NCBI RefSeq assembly: GCF_007954365.1
Contig: NZ_VOLO01000002.1
Coordinates: forward strand, 186,001 to 250,000
Reading direction: 5' to 3'
Length of the DNA stretch: 64,000 bases
From: Frigoribacterium sp. ACAM 257
Lineage (GTDB): Bacteria > Actinomycetota > Actinomycetes > Actinomycetales > Microbacteriaceae
Within the stretch, counting starts at the first letter, position 1. Every line of letters begins with the position of its first letter. The notes beneath the pieces were generated by a model. That model was given only the letters and a program-made list of their open reading frames with translations. It did no database searches and had not been told where the DNA came from. Below, in pieces: positions 34,001 through 49,000 of the stretch. Position numbers and translations under genes: made by a program.

Positions 34001-37000
34001 AGACCCGCAGCGCCACCGTGCCGATCACGCCGACGGGCGCGCTCGTCGTCACCAAGACGGGGACCGCGAGCGGCGGCGCCGGCGTCGGCAGCACCGTCAC
34101 CTACGACTTCACGGTGCGGAACTCCGGGAACGTCACCCTCACGCAGGTCTCCCTCGCCGACGCGCGCGCCGGGGTCTCCGCCCCCACGGTCACGTGGCCG
34201 GGCACGGCGGGCACCCTCGCGCCGGGGCAGACGGCCACCGCCCGGGCCACGTACACGATCACGCAGGCCGACGTCGACGCCGGCCGGGTGCCCAACACCG
34301 CGACGGCCACCGGCCGCACGCCGCAGGGCGCCACCGTCACGGGCACCTCGCCGCAGTCGGTCGTGACGACGGCGCCGGCGGCGCCCGCCGTCACGCTCGG
34401 CAAGGCCGGGGCCGTCCAGGGCGGCGCGGCAGGCGGGGCCGGCGACGTCGTCCGGTACACCTTCACCCTCCGCAACAGCGGCAACGTCACCGTCACCGGC
34501 CTCGGAGTGTCCGACCCGCTGCCCGGCCTGTCCGCCCTGCAGTACGCGTGGCCCGCGACCGCCGGCACGCTCGCGCCCGGGCAGACCGCGACCGCGACCG
34601 CGAGCTACACGCTGACGCAGGCCGACGTGAACGCGGGCAGCGTGCGCAACACGGCCACCGCCTCCGGCAGGTACGGCACCGCGCCGGTCACGGCGACCTC
34701 CGGCGAGGTGACGACCCCGACGGCGGCGGCCCAGCCGTCGGTGGCCGTCACCAAGAGCGGAGCGCTGACGAACGGGCAGGCCGCCGCGGCGGGCAGCACG
34801 ATCACGTGGTCGTTCACGCTCCGCAACACCGGCACCGTGACGCTCACGAGCGCCGGCGTCGCCGACTCGCTGCCCGGCATCTCCGCAGTGAGCTGGGGCA
34901 CGTGGCCGAGCGGCACGGCGGGCACGCTGCAGCCGGGCCAGACCGTGACGGGCACCGCCACGTCCCCCGTCTCGCAGCAGGACGTCGACGCGGGGTCCGT
35001 CGCCAACACGGCGACCGGCAGCGGCACCGCGCCCTCCGGCGCCGTGGTCCGCTCCGTGGCGCCCGCGACGGTGGCGCTCGCCGCCGTCCCCGGGATCTCG
35101 CTCGGCAAGTCGGGCGCCGTGACGTCCGGCACCGGCGCGGTCGGCGACACGATCACCTACACGTTCTCCGCCCGGAACACCGGCGGCACCACCCTGACCG
35201 GCGTCGCCGTGGCCGACCCTGCGCCCGGGCTCTCCGCCCTCGCATACGGGACGTGGCCCGGCGGCACGGCCGGGACGCTCGCGCCCGGGCAGGCCGTCGC
35301 GGCGACGGCGACGCACGTCGTCACGCAGGCCGACCTCGACGCCGGCGTCGTCCGCAACACCGCCACCGTGAGCGCGCGGACTCCGACCGGCGACGCCGTG
35401 GCCGCGACCTCGCCGCAGGCAGTCGTCGCGACGGCGGCCGCCGCGCCGGCGCTCGTCACGACGAAGACCGCGTCGAACGGGGGAGGCGGCGTCGGGTCGG
35501 TCGTCAGCTACGCGTTCTCGGCACGCAACTCGGGCAACGTGACGCTCACCGGCGTCGTCGTCACCGACCCCCTCGCCGGCCTCTCGGCGCTGACGTACTC
35601 GTGGCCGGGCACGGCGGGCACGCTCCGCCCGGGCCAGACGGTCACGGCGACCGCGACCTACACGGTGACGCAGGCCGACGTCGACCGGGGCGCCGTGCCC
35701 AACCGGTCGACCGCCTCCGGCACCTCGCCCTCGGGCGCGCCCGTCTCGGTGCAGTCGGCGACCGTCACCACCGCGACCGTCGCCTCCTCGCCCGCGCTCG
35801 CCCTGACGAAGTCGGGCGTGCTCAGCGGCCCGCCCGCTGCCGGCAGCACGATCACGTACTCGTTCGGCCTGCGGAACACCGGCAACGTCACGCTCACCGG
35901 GGCGACCGTCGCCGACCCGATGCCGGGCCTGTCGCCGCTCGTCGTGACCTGGCCGGGCACCCCCGGGGTCCTCGGCCCCGACCAGCGGGCCACCGCGACG
36001 GCGACGCGCACCGTGACGCAGGCGGACGTCGACGCAGGCGCCGTCGCGAACACGGCCTCCGCCTCCGCGGCCCCGCCCACCGGCGGCCGGGTCTCGTCCT
36101 CGGCGTCGGCGACCGTCCCGCTGCCCGCGTCGGGCGCGCTCGCCGTCGAGAAGACCGGCGTGGTGACGAGCGGCTCGGGCGTCGCCGGCGACGTCGTCCG
36201 CTTCGACTTCGTGGTGCGGAACACGGGCGCGGTCACCGTGTCCGGCATCGTGCTCGCCGACGCGCTGCCGGGCGTCAGCACCCCCACGATCACCTGGCCG
36301 GGCGCCGCTCGCACGCTGGCCCCCGGCCAGCAGGCGACGGCGACGGCCAGCTACGTCGTCCGCCAGTCGGACGTCGACTCGGGCAGCGTCCGCAACACGG
36401 CGTCCGTCCAGGGCACGACGCCCGCGGGCACGACCGTCTCTGCCGCGTCCCTGCCGGCCGTCGTCCCGACCGCCGCGGCCGCGCCGGCCCTCGACGTGCA
36501 GAAGTCGGCGACCTCGCCGGGCGACCGCAAGGTCGGCGACGTGGTCACCTACGCCGTGTCGGTGCGCAACAGCGGCAACCAGACGGTGACCGGCGTCACG
36601 ATCGTCGACTCGCTGCCCGGTCTCTCCGCTCCGTCCGTCACCTGGCCCGGCCAGGCGGGCGTGCTCGCGCCCGGCCAGCAGGCGCTCGCCACCGCGACGT
36701 ACGTCGTCCGCCAGGCCGACGTCGACGCGGGCCAGGTCGTCAACGAGGCCAGCGCCTCCGGCCAGGCCCCCGGCGGCGTGGCCGTCGTCGACTCGTCCGG
36801 CCAGGTCGTCACCAGCACCCAGGCCGCGGCCCCCTCGCTCGCGGTGACCAAGGCCGGCGCCTTCGCCTCGGGGTCGAGCGGGCGGGCCGGCGACGTCGTC
36901 GACTTCACGGTCACCCTGCGCAACACCGGCAACCAGACCCTCACCGGCGTCACGGCGACCGACAGCCTGCCCGGCCTCGGGTCCCTCACCTACGGCACGT

Positions 37001-40000
37001 GGCCGAGCGGCACCGCGGGCACCCTCGCGCCGGGCCAGGCCGTCACGGCCATGGCGAGCTACACGTCGCGCCAGTCGGACCTCGACGCGGGCGCGATCGC
37101 CAACACCGCGGAGGGCCGCGGCACGGCGCCGGGCGGCGTCGGCGTCACGGCGAGCGGCAGCGCGTCCGTCCCGACCGCGCAGACGCCGTCGCTGAGCCTC
37201 GTCGAGGTGGCCACCGCCTCCGGCCGGGCCGCGGTCGGCGACACGGCCACCTTCACCTACACCGCCCGCAACACGGGCAACCAGACCCTCGCCGGCGTCG
37301 TCGTCGCCCCCGGGCCGGGCCTGTCGACGCCGACCGTGACCTGGCCCGGCACGCCCGGCACCCTCGCGCCGGGGCAGACCGTCACCCTCGTGGCGTCGCG
37401 CACGATCACGCAGGCGGACGTCGACGCCGGCTCGGTCCGCGACGCCGGCACCGCGACGGGCACGGCCGGTGCGCGCACCGTCACGGCGACGGCCTCCTCG
37501 TCGGTCGCGACCGTGGCCTCCGCCCCGCGGGTCACGACCACCAAGACCGCGAGCACAGGAGGAGCGGGTGCGGTCGGCGACGTCGTCACGTACTCGTTCC
37601 GCGCGACCAACGCCGGGAACGTGACCCTCACGGGCGTGACGATCGCCGACCCGCTCGCCGGGCTGTCGCCGGTCGCCGCGACGTGGCCGGGCACGACCGG
37701 CGTGCTCGCCCCCGGGCAGTCCGTCACCGCCGTGGCGACGTACACGCTCGGCCAGGCCGACGTGGACCGAGGCTCGGTCGTCAACACGGCGACCACGACC
37801 GCCACGGCGCCGGGCGGGACGGCCGTCTCGTCGAGCTCGCCCGTCGTGACGACCCCGACGGTCGCGTCGGCGCCCGAGCTCGAGCTGGAGAAGACCGGCG
37901 TCCTCGCGTCGGGCTCGACGCCGCGGGCCGGCGACGGCGTCGACTACGCGTTCCGCCTGGTGAACAGCGGCAACGTCACGCTCACCGGCGTGGGCGTGGC
38001 CGACGCCCTCCCGGGCCTCGGGGCGATCACGGTCACGACGTGGCCGAGCGGCACCGCGGGCACGCTGCGACCGGGCGACGCCGTCGTGGGCACCGCCTCC
38101 TACGCGCTGCGGCAGGCCGACGTCGACGCCGGGGCGCTCGCCAACACCGCCGTGGCCACGGCGACGCCGCCCGTCGGCGCGGCCGTGACGACCCGCGACT
38201 CCTCGACCCTGCCCCTCGCGTCCGCGGGCGCCGTCTCCCTGACGAAGACCGCGACGGTGTCCGGCGCGGGCGGGGTCGGCGACACGGTCACCCTCGACTA
38301 CGTCGTCACCAACACGAGCGCCGTCACGCTGGCGGGCGTCGGCGTGGCCGACCCGCTGCCCGGTCTCGGGACCGTGACCTACGGGCCGTTCCCCGGCGGC
38401 ACCCCGGGCGTGCTGGCGCCCGACGCGACCGTCACGGCCCGCGCGACCTACACGATCCGGCAGTCGGACGTCGACGCCGGCGTGGTCGCGAGCACGGCGA
38501 CGGCGACCGGGCGCACGCCGCAGGGCGTCGTCGTCTCGGCGGAGGCCGGCACCAGGACCCTCACGATCGCCGCGGCCCCGGGCCTGTCGACGACGAAGAG
38601 CGTCACGCCCGCGGCGGGCGCGCGCCTCGGCGACACCGTCCGCTACTCCGTCACGGCGTCGAACACGGGCAACGTCACGCTCACGGGCGTCGTCCTGGCC
38701 GACCCCCTGCCCGGCCTCTCGACCCTGACCCCGGGGGCCTGGCCCGACGGCGTCGCCGGTCGCCTGCTGCCCGGCCAGTCCGTCTCGGCCACCGCGAACT
38801 ACACGATCCGCCAGGCGGACGTCGACCGAGGGTCGGTCACCAACACCGCGACGGCGACGGGCACCACGCCCGCCGGGGCCCTGGTGTCGGCGCCGAGCGC
38901 CGCCCTCACCTCGCCGACCGCCGTCGCGGCTCCGTCGCTCGCGATCACGCAGACGGGCAGCCTCGCCGCCGGCGCCGCGGGCCGCGCCGGCGACGTCGTC
39001 ACGTGGTCGTCGACCGTCCGCAACTCGGGCGACCAGACCGTGACCGGCATCACGGTCGCCCTCGACCAGCCGGGGACGTCCGCGCCCGTCGTGCGCTGGC
39101 CCGGCGCGGTCGGCGTCCTGGCTCCAGGGCAGACCGTGACGGCGACGGCCACCTACACGCTCACGCAGGCCGACGTCGACGCCGGCAGCGTCTCCGACCT
39201 GGCGACGACGCGGGGGACCTCGCCCGCCGGCACGGCCGTCGAGGCCTCCGCCCCCGCCACCGTGCCGATCGGCAGCGACGCGCGGATCACCCTGGAGAAG
39301 ATCGGCCGCTTCGTCGCCGGCGAGCCGGGCGACCTGGGGGACCTGCAGTACGTCTTCACCGTGCGGAACACCGGGAACGTCACGCTGCGCGGCGTCGCCC
39401 TCGTCGACGCGCTGGCCGGGGTGTCGGTCAGCGGATGGGTCTGGCCGGAGTCGGCGCCCCCGGGCGTCCTCGCCCCGGGTGCCGTCGCGACCGCAGTCGG
39501 CGACTACGCCGTGACCCAGGCCGACGTGAACCGCGGATCCGTGACCAACACCGCCACGGTGCGGGCGACGTCGCCGACGGGGCGACTCGTCGAGGGCGAC
39601 GCGTCGGTCACGGTGTCGACGGGGCCCCAGCGCGCCGACCTGATCACGACCAAGTCCGCCTCGATCCTCGGCGGCGGCGGCGGAGCCGTCGGTCAGAGGA
39701 TCGTCTACACGTTCACGGCCGAGAACGCCGGCAACGTCACGCTGACCGGGGTCGAGGTCGTCGACCCGATGCCCGGCCTCGGTGCGATCGAGCACGAGTG
39801 GGGAGGCACGCCGGGCGTGCTGGATCCGGGCGACGTCGTCGAGGCGACAGCGACCTACACGATCACCCAGGCCGACATCGACCGCGGTTCCGTCGTCAAC
39901 ACCGCGACCGCCCAGGGCTCGCCGCCCACCGGGGACGCGATCGCCAGCGCCCCCGTCACGGTCGAGACGCCCACTGCGCGCCGTGCCGCCGCCGTCTCCG

Positions 40001-43000
40001 TCGACAAGACCGCCGCCCTGGCCGGCGAGCCCGCCGCCGGCTCCGTCGTCACCTACTCGTTCACGGTGACGAACTCCGGCAACACCACCCTGTACGCGCC
40101 GACCGTCGCGGACGCCCTCCCGGGCCTGTCGCCGATCGACGTCGGCGCCCTGCCCGCCGTCCTGCGACCCGCCCTGCTCGACCCGGCGACCGGCGACGTC
40201 GTCCGCCCGGCCGACAGCGCCCCCGTGACCGCGACCTACGCGCTCACGCAGGACGACGTCGACGCCGGGGCAGTGGCGAACTCCGCCTCCGCGACGGCCG
40301 CCTCCCGGCCGACGCCCGACGCGCCCGTCGACCAGTCCGTCGTCGTCACCTCGAGCGACGCCGCCACGGTGCCGCTCGCGGCGGCCCCCGGCCTCACGCT
40401 CGACAAGCGCGCCGCGCTGCCGAGCGGAGTGGCCGCGGCCCGGGTCGGCGACGTGGTCACCTACTCGTTCACGGCCGTCAACACGGGCACCGTGACGCTC
40501 GACGGGGTCGCGATCACCGACCCGCTCGCCGGTCTCTCCGCGCTCACGACGACCTGGCCGGGAGACCCCGGGGTGCTCGCGCCCCGCGGCACGGCCACCG
40601 CGACCGCGACCTACACGGTCACCCAGGCCGACGTCGACGCCGGCGCCGTGCGCAACCAGGCATCGGTCGTCGGGGCCACCCCCGCCGGCGACGACCTCCT
40701 CGTCCTGTCTCCGCAGACGACCGTCCCGACCGTCGCCGCCGCTCCGCAGCTCACGACGTCCGTGGCGTCGACGGTCGGCGGGCCGGGGCAGGTCGGCGAC
40801 GTCGTCGAGTACGTCGTCACCGTCACGAACGCCGGCAACGTCACCGTCGAGGGCGTCGCCCTCGACGCCGAGATCACCGGGGGAGGCGCGCTCACTCCGC
40901 CGGCGTACGGCACCTTCCCGAGCGGCACCGTCGGCACCCTCGCCCCCGGGCAGTCCGTCACCGTGCGCACGAGCCACGTCCTGACGCAGGCCGACCTCGA
41001 CGCGGGGCGCGTCGAGCTCGCCGCCGTCTCGACGGGCACCGCCGCCGTCAGCGGCGCCGCCGTGACGAGCGCCCCGGCCGTGCGGACCGACGACACGGTC
41101 GTCGCGGCGCCGTCCGTCGCGGTCACCGACGAGGGGGCGCTCGCGAGCGGCGCCACCGGGGTCGCCGGCGACGTCGTCACATGGCGCTACTCGGTGACGA
41201 ACACCGGCAACGTCACCCTCACGGACCTGCGGCTGGCGGACGAGCTCCCCGTCGACGGCCTCGACGTGACGTGGCCCGGCGCGACGGGGCAGCTCGCCCC
41301 CGGCCAGAGCGCGACCGCCACGTCGACGCACCGCCTGACGCAGGACGAGGTCGACGGCGGCGGCGTGACCAGCCGCGCGACGGCGAGCGGCCGCTCGCCG
41401 GCGGGCGCGACCGTGACCGCGACGGCGACGGACTCCGTCGAGGTGCTCGCCCGCGGGGCGCTGGCCATCGTCAAGACGGGCGCCCTCGCCGACGGCGCCG
41501 AGGGCGGCGTGGGCGACACGGTGGTCTACCGCCTCGAGATCACCAACACCGGCAACGTCACGCTCGACCGGGGCGTCCTGGTCGACCCGCTGCCCGGCCT
41601 CGGCACGCCGACCATCACCTGGCCCGTGCCCGAGCGCCCCGGGTACGTGCCGGTCGGCGCGACCGTCGTCGGCGTCGCCGAGTACCCGCTCACGCAGGCC
41701 GACGTCGATCGCGGCTACATCGACAACACGGCCGCCGTCCGCGCGACGACGCCCGCGGGCACGGCCGTCGACGCCCCCTCGAACACGGTGCGGGTCGCGA
41801 CGGCGCTGCCCGCGCCCGAGCTGACGACGACCAAGACCGCCAGCACCGCCGACGGCGACGCGCCCGGCGTGGGCGACGTCGTGACGTACCGCATCACGAC
41901 CCGCAACACCGGCACGGTCACGCTCACCGACGTCGCGCTGAGCGACTCGCTGCCGGGTCTCTCGCCCGTCGTCACCGACGCGTGGCCGGGCAGCACGGGC
42001 GTGCTCGCCCCCGGCGACGAGATCAGCGGCACGGCGACCTACACGGTCGGCCTCCCCGACGTCGACGCCGGCTCGGTCGTGAACACCGCCGGCGCGACCG
42101 GCGTCGCACCCGGCGGCGCAGGCGTCGAGTCCGCACCCGTCGTGGTCACCACTCCGACCGAGGAGGCGTCCCCGAAGGTCGCCGTCCGCAACGGCGCGAC
42201 CCCCCTGCCGGGCTACCGCGGCGTCGCCGGCGACCAGGTGCAGCTGACCTACACGCTGGTGAACGACGGCAACGTGACCCTCTCGTCCGTCGCCTTCGTC
42301 GACGCCCTGGCCGCCGCCTCCTCGCCCGCCTACCTGTTCCCGAACGCGGACGGCACGACCGTCCGTCCCGGGCAGGCCGTGACCGCGACCGCCGTCTACG
42401 TCCTGACGCAGGCCGACGTCGACGCCGGCTCCGTGACCAGCCTCGTCACGGGCTCGGCCACCTCGCCTCGGGGCGTCGTCCTCTCGGGGACCGCACCGGC
42501 GACGCTCTCGATCGCGCCCTCTCCCGGCCTCTTCATCGACAAGCTCACCGTCGAGCGAGGCAAGGCGTTCGCGCTCGGCGAGAGCATCGACTACACGATC
42601 ACCGTGACGAACACCGGCACGGTCACGCTGTCGGGCGTGCTGATCTACGACGCGCTCGACGGGCTGTCGCGGCCGGTCGTCACCTGGCCCGGCCAGGAGC
42701 GCGTGCTCGCACCCGGAGAGTCGGCGAGGGCCACCGCGTCGTACGTCGTGCGGCAGTCGGACGTCGACCGCGGCACCGTGACGAACCTCGCGAGCGCGTC
42801 GGCCCAGACCCCCACGGGCGCGTCGGTGCCCACGGTCTCGGACGAGGTCGTCAACCGCACCGTCGCCGCGGCTCCGGAGGTCACGACGACGTCGACGGCG
42901 ACGGTCGGCGGCACGGGCGCCGGCATGGTCGGCGACACCGTCACCTTCTCCGTGCTGGTGCGCAACACGGGCAACGTCACCCTCGCCGGCGTCACGACGT

Positions 43001-46000
43001 CGACGCCGCTGCCGGGTCTCTCGGCCCCCGCGACCACGTGGCCGGGCGACGAGGGCGTGCTCGCCCCCGGCCAGGCGGTCGAGACGCGCGCGACCTACGT
43101 CCTCACCCAGGCCGACGTCGACCGGGGCTCGGTCGCGCTCGCCGCGACGGGATCCGGCACGGCGCCCGGCGGCCGTGTGGTCGAGGCCCCCGCGCCGCTC
43201 CTCACCGTGCCCACCGAGGCAGCGGCCCCCGCGGCCCTGGTCACCGACAGCGGGTCGCTCGCCCCCGGCGCGACCGGCCTCGCAGGCGACGACCTCGTCT
43301 TCACCTACACGCTGGCGAACACCGGCAACACGACCCTGACCGCCGTCGGCTTCACGGACCGCACCCCGGGCGTCGGCGCACCGGCCTACGCCTGGCCCGG
43401 CGCCGAGGGCGTGCTGGCTCCCGGCCAGACCGTCACCGCGACCGCCCGCTACACGCTGACGCAGGCCGACGTCGACGCAGGATCGGTCACGAGCCTCGTC
43501 GTGGGCCGGAGCACCGACCCGGCGGGCGTCGAGCGCACCGCGTCCGCTCCGGCGACCGTCACCGTCGCGCCGGCCCCTGCGCTCACCGTCCTCAAGTCGG
43601 CCACGATCGTCTCGGGCACCGGAGGCGCGGGCGACGTCGTCCGGTACCGGCTCGACATCACGAACACCGGCTCGGTCACCCTGACCGACGGCCGCCTCCT
43701 CGACCCGCTGCCCGGACTCGGCACTCCGCGGATCACCTGGCCCGACCCGGAGCGCCCCGGTCGCGTCGGCGTCGGCGAGACCGTCGTCGGCGTCGCGGAC
43801 TACGCGCTGACCCAGGCCGACGTCGACCTCGGCCACATCGACAACCAGGCCTCCGTCTCGGCCGTGACGCCGCAGGGCGTCGAGGTGCGCGCCGAGTCGA
43901 ACACGGTCCGGGTGACCACGGTCGAGCCCTCGCCGTCGCTCACGGTCACGCAGACGGGCGCAGTCCGGGCCGACGGCGGCGCCGGCGACACGGTCGACTG
44001 GGTCGTCGTGCTGCGGAACACCGGCAACGTGACCCTCGAGGGCGTCGTCCCGGCGGGCACGCTCGGCGATCTCTCCGCCTACGTCGTCGACTGGCCGGGG
44101 ACGCCGGGCGTGCTCGCGCCGGGAGCCGTCGCGACGGCACGTGCGTCGTCGCCCGTCGAGCAGTCGGACGTGGACGCGGGGTCGGTGACCAACGTGGCCG
44201 CCGCCTCCGGCACCTCCGCCCGTGACGGTGCCGCCGTGGTCAGCGCGGACGCGCCGACGACCGTGGCGACGCTCGCCGCCGCCCCCGGCCTGTCGGTCAC
44301 CAAGACGGCGGCCCTGGCCGACGGCGCCCGCGGCGTGGCCGGCGACACGGTCTCGTTCTCGTACACGGCGACCAACACGGGCACCGTGACGCTCTCCGGC
44401 GTCCAGCTGGCCGACGCGCAGCCGGGCAGCACGCCCCCGGTCGTCGCGTGGCCCGGCACGCCAGGGGTCCTCGCGCCCGGGCAGAGCGCCACGGCCACTG
44501 CCGCGTACACGCTGACGCAGTCGGACGTCGACTCGGGCGAGCAGTCGTCCACCGTGACGGCGACCGGTCGCACCCCCGCGGCGGCGACGGTCGAGGCGAC
44601 CGCGACGGACGGCGTCGTGCTGGCGGACGGTGCCTCGATGGTGGTGGCCAAGTCCGGAGCGGCCCGGGGTGCCGGAGGGGTCGGCGACGTCGTCGACTAC
44701 TCGTTCTCGATCACGAACACCGGAGACGTCACCCTCTCGCTCGTCGACCTGGTCGACCAGCTCGGCGGGGTGTCCGACCCGCAGATCACCTGGCCCGGGC
44801 GGCCCGGCACGCTCGCCCCCGGGCAGGTGGCCACCGCCACCGCGACCTACGGGGTCACCCAGGCCGACGTCGACCGCGGCAGCGTCGGCAACACGGCCGT
44901 CGCGACGGGCAAGCCGCCCGTGGGCGACACGATCAGCGTGAGCTCGCCGCTCACGACCACCACGGTCCAGCCCGCCGCGCCCGGGCTCAGCGTCTCCAAG
45001 ACCGGCGCCTACCGGGCCGACGGCGCCCTGCGCGACACGGTCGACTGGTCGTTCGTCGTCACCAACACGGGCAACGTCACGGTGACGGGCATCGCCCTCG
45101 TCGACGACGTGCCCGGCGTCTCGACGCCCGCCGTCCGCTGGCCGGGTGCCGACGGCGTGCTCGCTCCGGGCCAGCAGGCCACCGCGACCGCCACCTCCGA
45201 GATCGGCCAGGCCGACCTCGACCGCGGCAGCGTCCTCAACGTCGCGACCGCGACCGGCTCGTTCGCCGGCGACGCGGTGTCCGCGACGACGGGCGAGGTG
45301 TCCGCGCCGACCGCCGCCGCGGCCCCCGCGATCGCCGTGACGGACTCCGGCGCGCTCGCCGCGGGCTCGACCGGCGTCGCCGGCGACACCGTGACCTGGT
45401 CCTACCGCGTCACGAACACGGGCACGGTGACCCTGACCGGGGTCGCCGTCGACGAGCGCGTCCCCGGCACGACGACCCCGGTCGTCGCCTGGCCGGGCGA
45501 GCCGGGCGTGCTCGCGCCGGGCGCGTCGGCGACCGCCACGACGACCGCCGTCCTGACGCAGGCCGACGTCGACGCCGGCGCCGTCTCGAGCGCCGTCGAC
45601 ACGACGGGCGCCGACCGGGCGGGCACCGTCGTGGCCGCCCGCGCCTCCGCCACCGTGCCGATCGCGCCCCTCGGCGTGCTCGTCGCGACCCAGGTCGGCG
45701 GCGTCGTCGCCCCCGGCATCGGCCAGGTCGGCGACACCGTCGAGTACGTCGTGACGGTCCGCAACGACGGCAACGTCACCCTCGCCGACGTGGACGTCGC
45801 ACTCAGCCTCGCCGGGCTGACCGCCGACGCGATCGACTGGCCGGCCGCCCCCGGCGTGCTCGAGCCCGGCCGGTCCGTCCAGGTGCGCGGGACGCTGACG
45901 CTGACCCAGGCCGACGTCGACCGCGGCTTCGTCGAGAACACGGCCTCGACCAGGGGCACGGCGCCCGGCGGCGCCGAGGTCACGGCCGACGCCGGCGTGG

Positions 46001-49000
46001 TCCGCGTCGCCACCGTCTCCGCCGTGCCCGGCATCACGACGACGAAGAGCGGCTCGGTCGCCGGCGCCGGCGCGGTCGGCGACCTCGCGACCTTTGAGAT
46101 CGTCGTCCGCAACACGGGCAACGTGACCCTCACGGGCGTCTCGGTCGCCGACGACCTCGAGGGGCTCTCCCCGCTGGCCTACGGCACCTGGCCCGGCGCC
46201 GAGGGCGTCCTCGCCCCCGGCCAGGCCGTCACCGCGACGACGACGATCGTCCTCGACCAGGGCGACGTCGACGCCGGCGGGCTCGTCAACACGGCCACGG
46301 CCACGGGAACGCCCCCGGGCGGGGCCGCGCCCGTGAGCGACGCCTCCGACCCGGCGCCGGTCGCCGCCGAGGCCGCACGCCCCGCCGTCGCCGTGACCGA
46401 CTCCGGCGCCCTCGCGCAGGGGTCCACGGGAGTCGCGGGCGACACCGTCGTCTGGACCCGGACCATCCGCAACACCGGCACCGTGACGCTCACCGGCGCC
46501 GCGCTCACGGACACGCTGCCCGGCATCGGCGAGCCCGTCTGGGTGTGGCCCGGCGAGCCCGGCGTGCTGCTGCCGGGCCAGGTCGCGACGGCGACGTCCA
46601 CCTCCGCGCTGCTCCAGGCCGACGTCGACGCCGGCAGCGTCACGAGCCAGGTGACCGGCAGCGCGCTGCCGCCGACGGGAGCCGCCGCGACCGCGACCGA
46701 CGTCGCGACCGTGCCGATCGCCTCCGCCCCCGGGCTCACCCTCGTGAAGGAGGCGGCCCTCGCGTCCGCAGGGCAGAACGGCCTGGGCGACATGGTCGAC
46801 TACACCTTCACGATCGGCAACACCGGCAACGTGACGCTCACGGGAGTCGTGCTGGCCGACGCGCTGCCCGGCCTGGGCCCGGTCGTCGTGACCTGGCCGG
46901 GCGAGCAGGAGGGCGTGCTGCCGCCGGGCACGCAGGCCACCGCGACGGCCCGCTACGCCGTCCAGCAGGAGGACGTCGACCGCGGCGCCGTCCAGAACTC
47001 GGCGACCGCCACGGCGACGGCGCCGGACGGCCGCTCGTCGATCGCGGCGTCGACCCTCGTCGTCGTCCCGACCGAGACGTCGGCCCCGTCGATCGCGACC
47101 GAGAAGTCGGCGGTCGTCGCCGGCCCCGGAGCCGTGGGCGACGTCGTCACCTACACGTTCGAGATCCTCAACACGGGCAACGTGACGCTGAACCTCATCG
47201 CGCTCCGCGACCGCCTGCCGGGGCTCTCACGACCCGACATCGACTTCCCGACCGCGACGGGCATCCTCGCCCCGGGCGAGAGCGCCCTCGGCGAGGCCAC
47301 GTACGCGATCTCGCAGGCCGACGTCGACCGCGGACACGTCGACAACCAGGCCACCTCGGTCGGCTCGGCGCCCGACGGCACCGTCGTGACCGGCGTCTCG
47401 AACACCGTCCGCACCTCCACGGATCCCCGGGCTGCCTCGGTGACGACGACGCAGGCGGCGCGCCTGGCGTCGGGCGACGTCGGTCGGGTGGGCGACGTCG
47501 TCGAGTACACGTTCACGGTGGTCGCTGACGGGGCGCGCACGCTGACCGGCGTCCGCGTCGACTCCACCGTCGTCGGGCTCACCGACGTCGTGGCGGTCTG
47601 GCCCGGCCAGCCGGGGACCCTCGCCCCCGGTCAGCAGCTGACCGTCACCGCGCGGCACGTCGTGACGCAGGCCGACGTGGACGCGGGACGGGTCGTGAAC
47701 GTCGTCACGGGCTCGGGCCGCGACCCCGCAGGGGCGCTCGTGGCCGACGACTCCGACGAGGCCGTCGTCGAGCTCGTGGCGGCTTCGCGGGCCCTCGACC
47801 TGCAGAAGACCGGGACGCGCTCGGGCTCCGGCGCCGTCGGCGACTCGGTCGAGTACCTCTTCGTCGTCGAGAACACCGGCGAGACCACCGTGCGCGGCGT
47901 CGTCGTCGCCGACCCGCTGCCCGGGCTGTCCGCCGTCACCTGGGGCGCGTGGCCGGCGGAGGCCGGCGTGCTCGCCCCGGGCGAGTCCGCCACGGCGACG
48001 GCGACGTACGTCCTGACCCAGGCCGACGTCGACCGCGGCTCCGTCCGCAACACGGCGACCGTCTCGGGGACGACCCCCCGCGGCGACGACGTGGCCGACG
48101 CCTCCGGGGAGTCGGTCGTGCCGACCGCCCCGCGCGCCGCCTCGCTCGAGGTGTCGAAGCAGCAGGCGCTCGCCGCCGGCGCCGAGGGGCGGCCGGGCGA
48201 CGTCGTCGAGTACTCCTACTCGGTCACCAACACGGGCAACGTCACCCTCGACGGCGTCGTCCTCCGCGACCCGCAGGCTCGCCTCTCCCGGCTCTCGTAC
48301 CGGTGGCCGGGCGAGCCGGGCGTGCTCCTGCCGGGCCAGACCGCGACGGCCACGGCGACCTACGTCCTGACGCAGGCCGACGTCGAGGCCGGCGTCGTGG
48401 CCTCCGCCGTGACCGCCTCCGCGTCGACTCCTGCCGACGCGGTCGTCGTCGACCGTGCGGCGGACTCGGTGGCGATCGTGGCCATCTCCGAGCTCGCCCT
48501 GTCGAAGACCGCACAGCCGCGGACGGCCGCCCAGCTCGGCGCCGTCGTCGACTACCGCTTCGAGGTCACGAACACGGGGACGGCGACACTCACCGGCGTC
48601 GTCGTCGAGGACGACCTCGTCGGCCTGACCTCGCCCGTCTACCGGTGGCCGGGCGCCCCCGGCGTCCTCGCACCGGGCGAGGCCGTCGTCGCCACCGCCT
48701 CCTACGTCGTCGGCGAGGCCGACGCCGAGGCCGGGGCCGTCGCGAACACGGCGACGGCGAGGGCGTCCGGCGCAGAGGGCGCGAGCGTCCAGGCGACCGA
48801 CGCGGCGACCGTGGCCGTGGCCCCGGTCACGGACCCGCAGCCGCCGGTGGACCCGCAGCCGCCTGTGGACCCGCAGCCCCCCGTCGACCCGCAGCCGCCG
48901 GTCGGGCCGGTGTCGCCGGCCGACCCGGCGCAGCCCGTCGTGCCCGGCGGCCCCTCGGTGCTCGTGCCCGTCTTCTCGCCCGTGGCCACGGGCGTCCTGG

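Noticed and set aside
30979-43836. An open frame of 4285 codons on the minus strand opposite the giant gene
   Set aside because: High GC with strong third-position bias leaves the opposite frame free of stops. The predicted protein is low-complexity Gly/Arg/Asp-rich with no signal peptide or domain, whereas the plus-strand protein has signal, repeats and anchor.
30510-44225. An open frame of 4571 codons on the plus strand in another frame
   Set aside because: It is an Arg/His/Pro-rich shadow of the repeat gene and starts inside the epoxide hydrolase gene.
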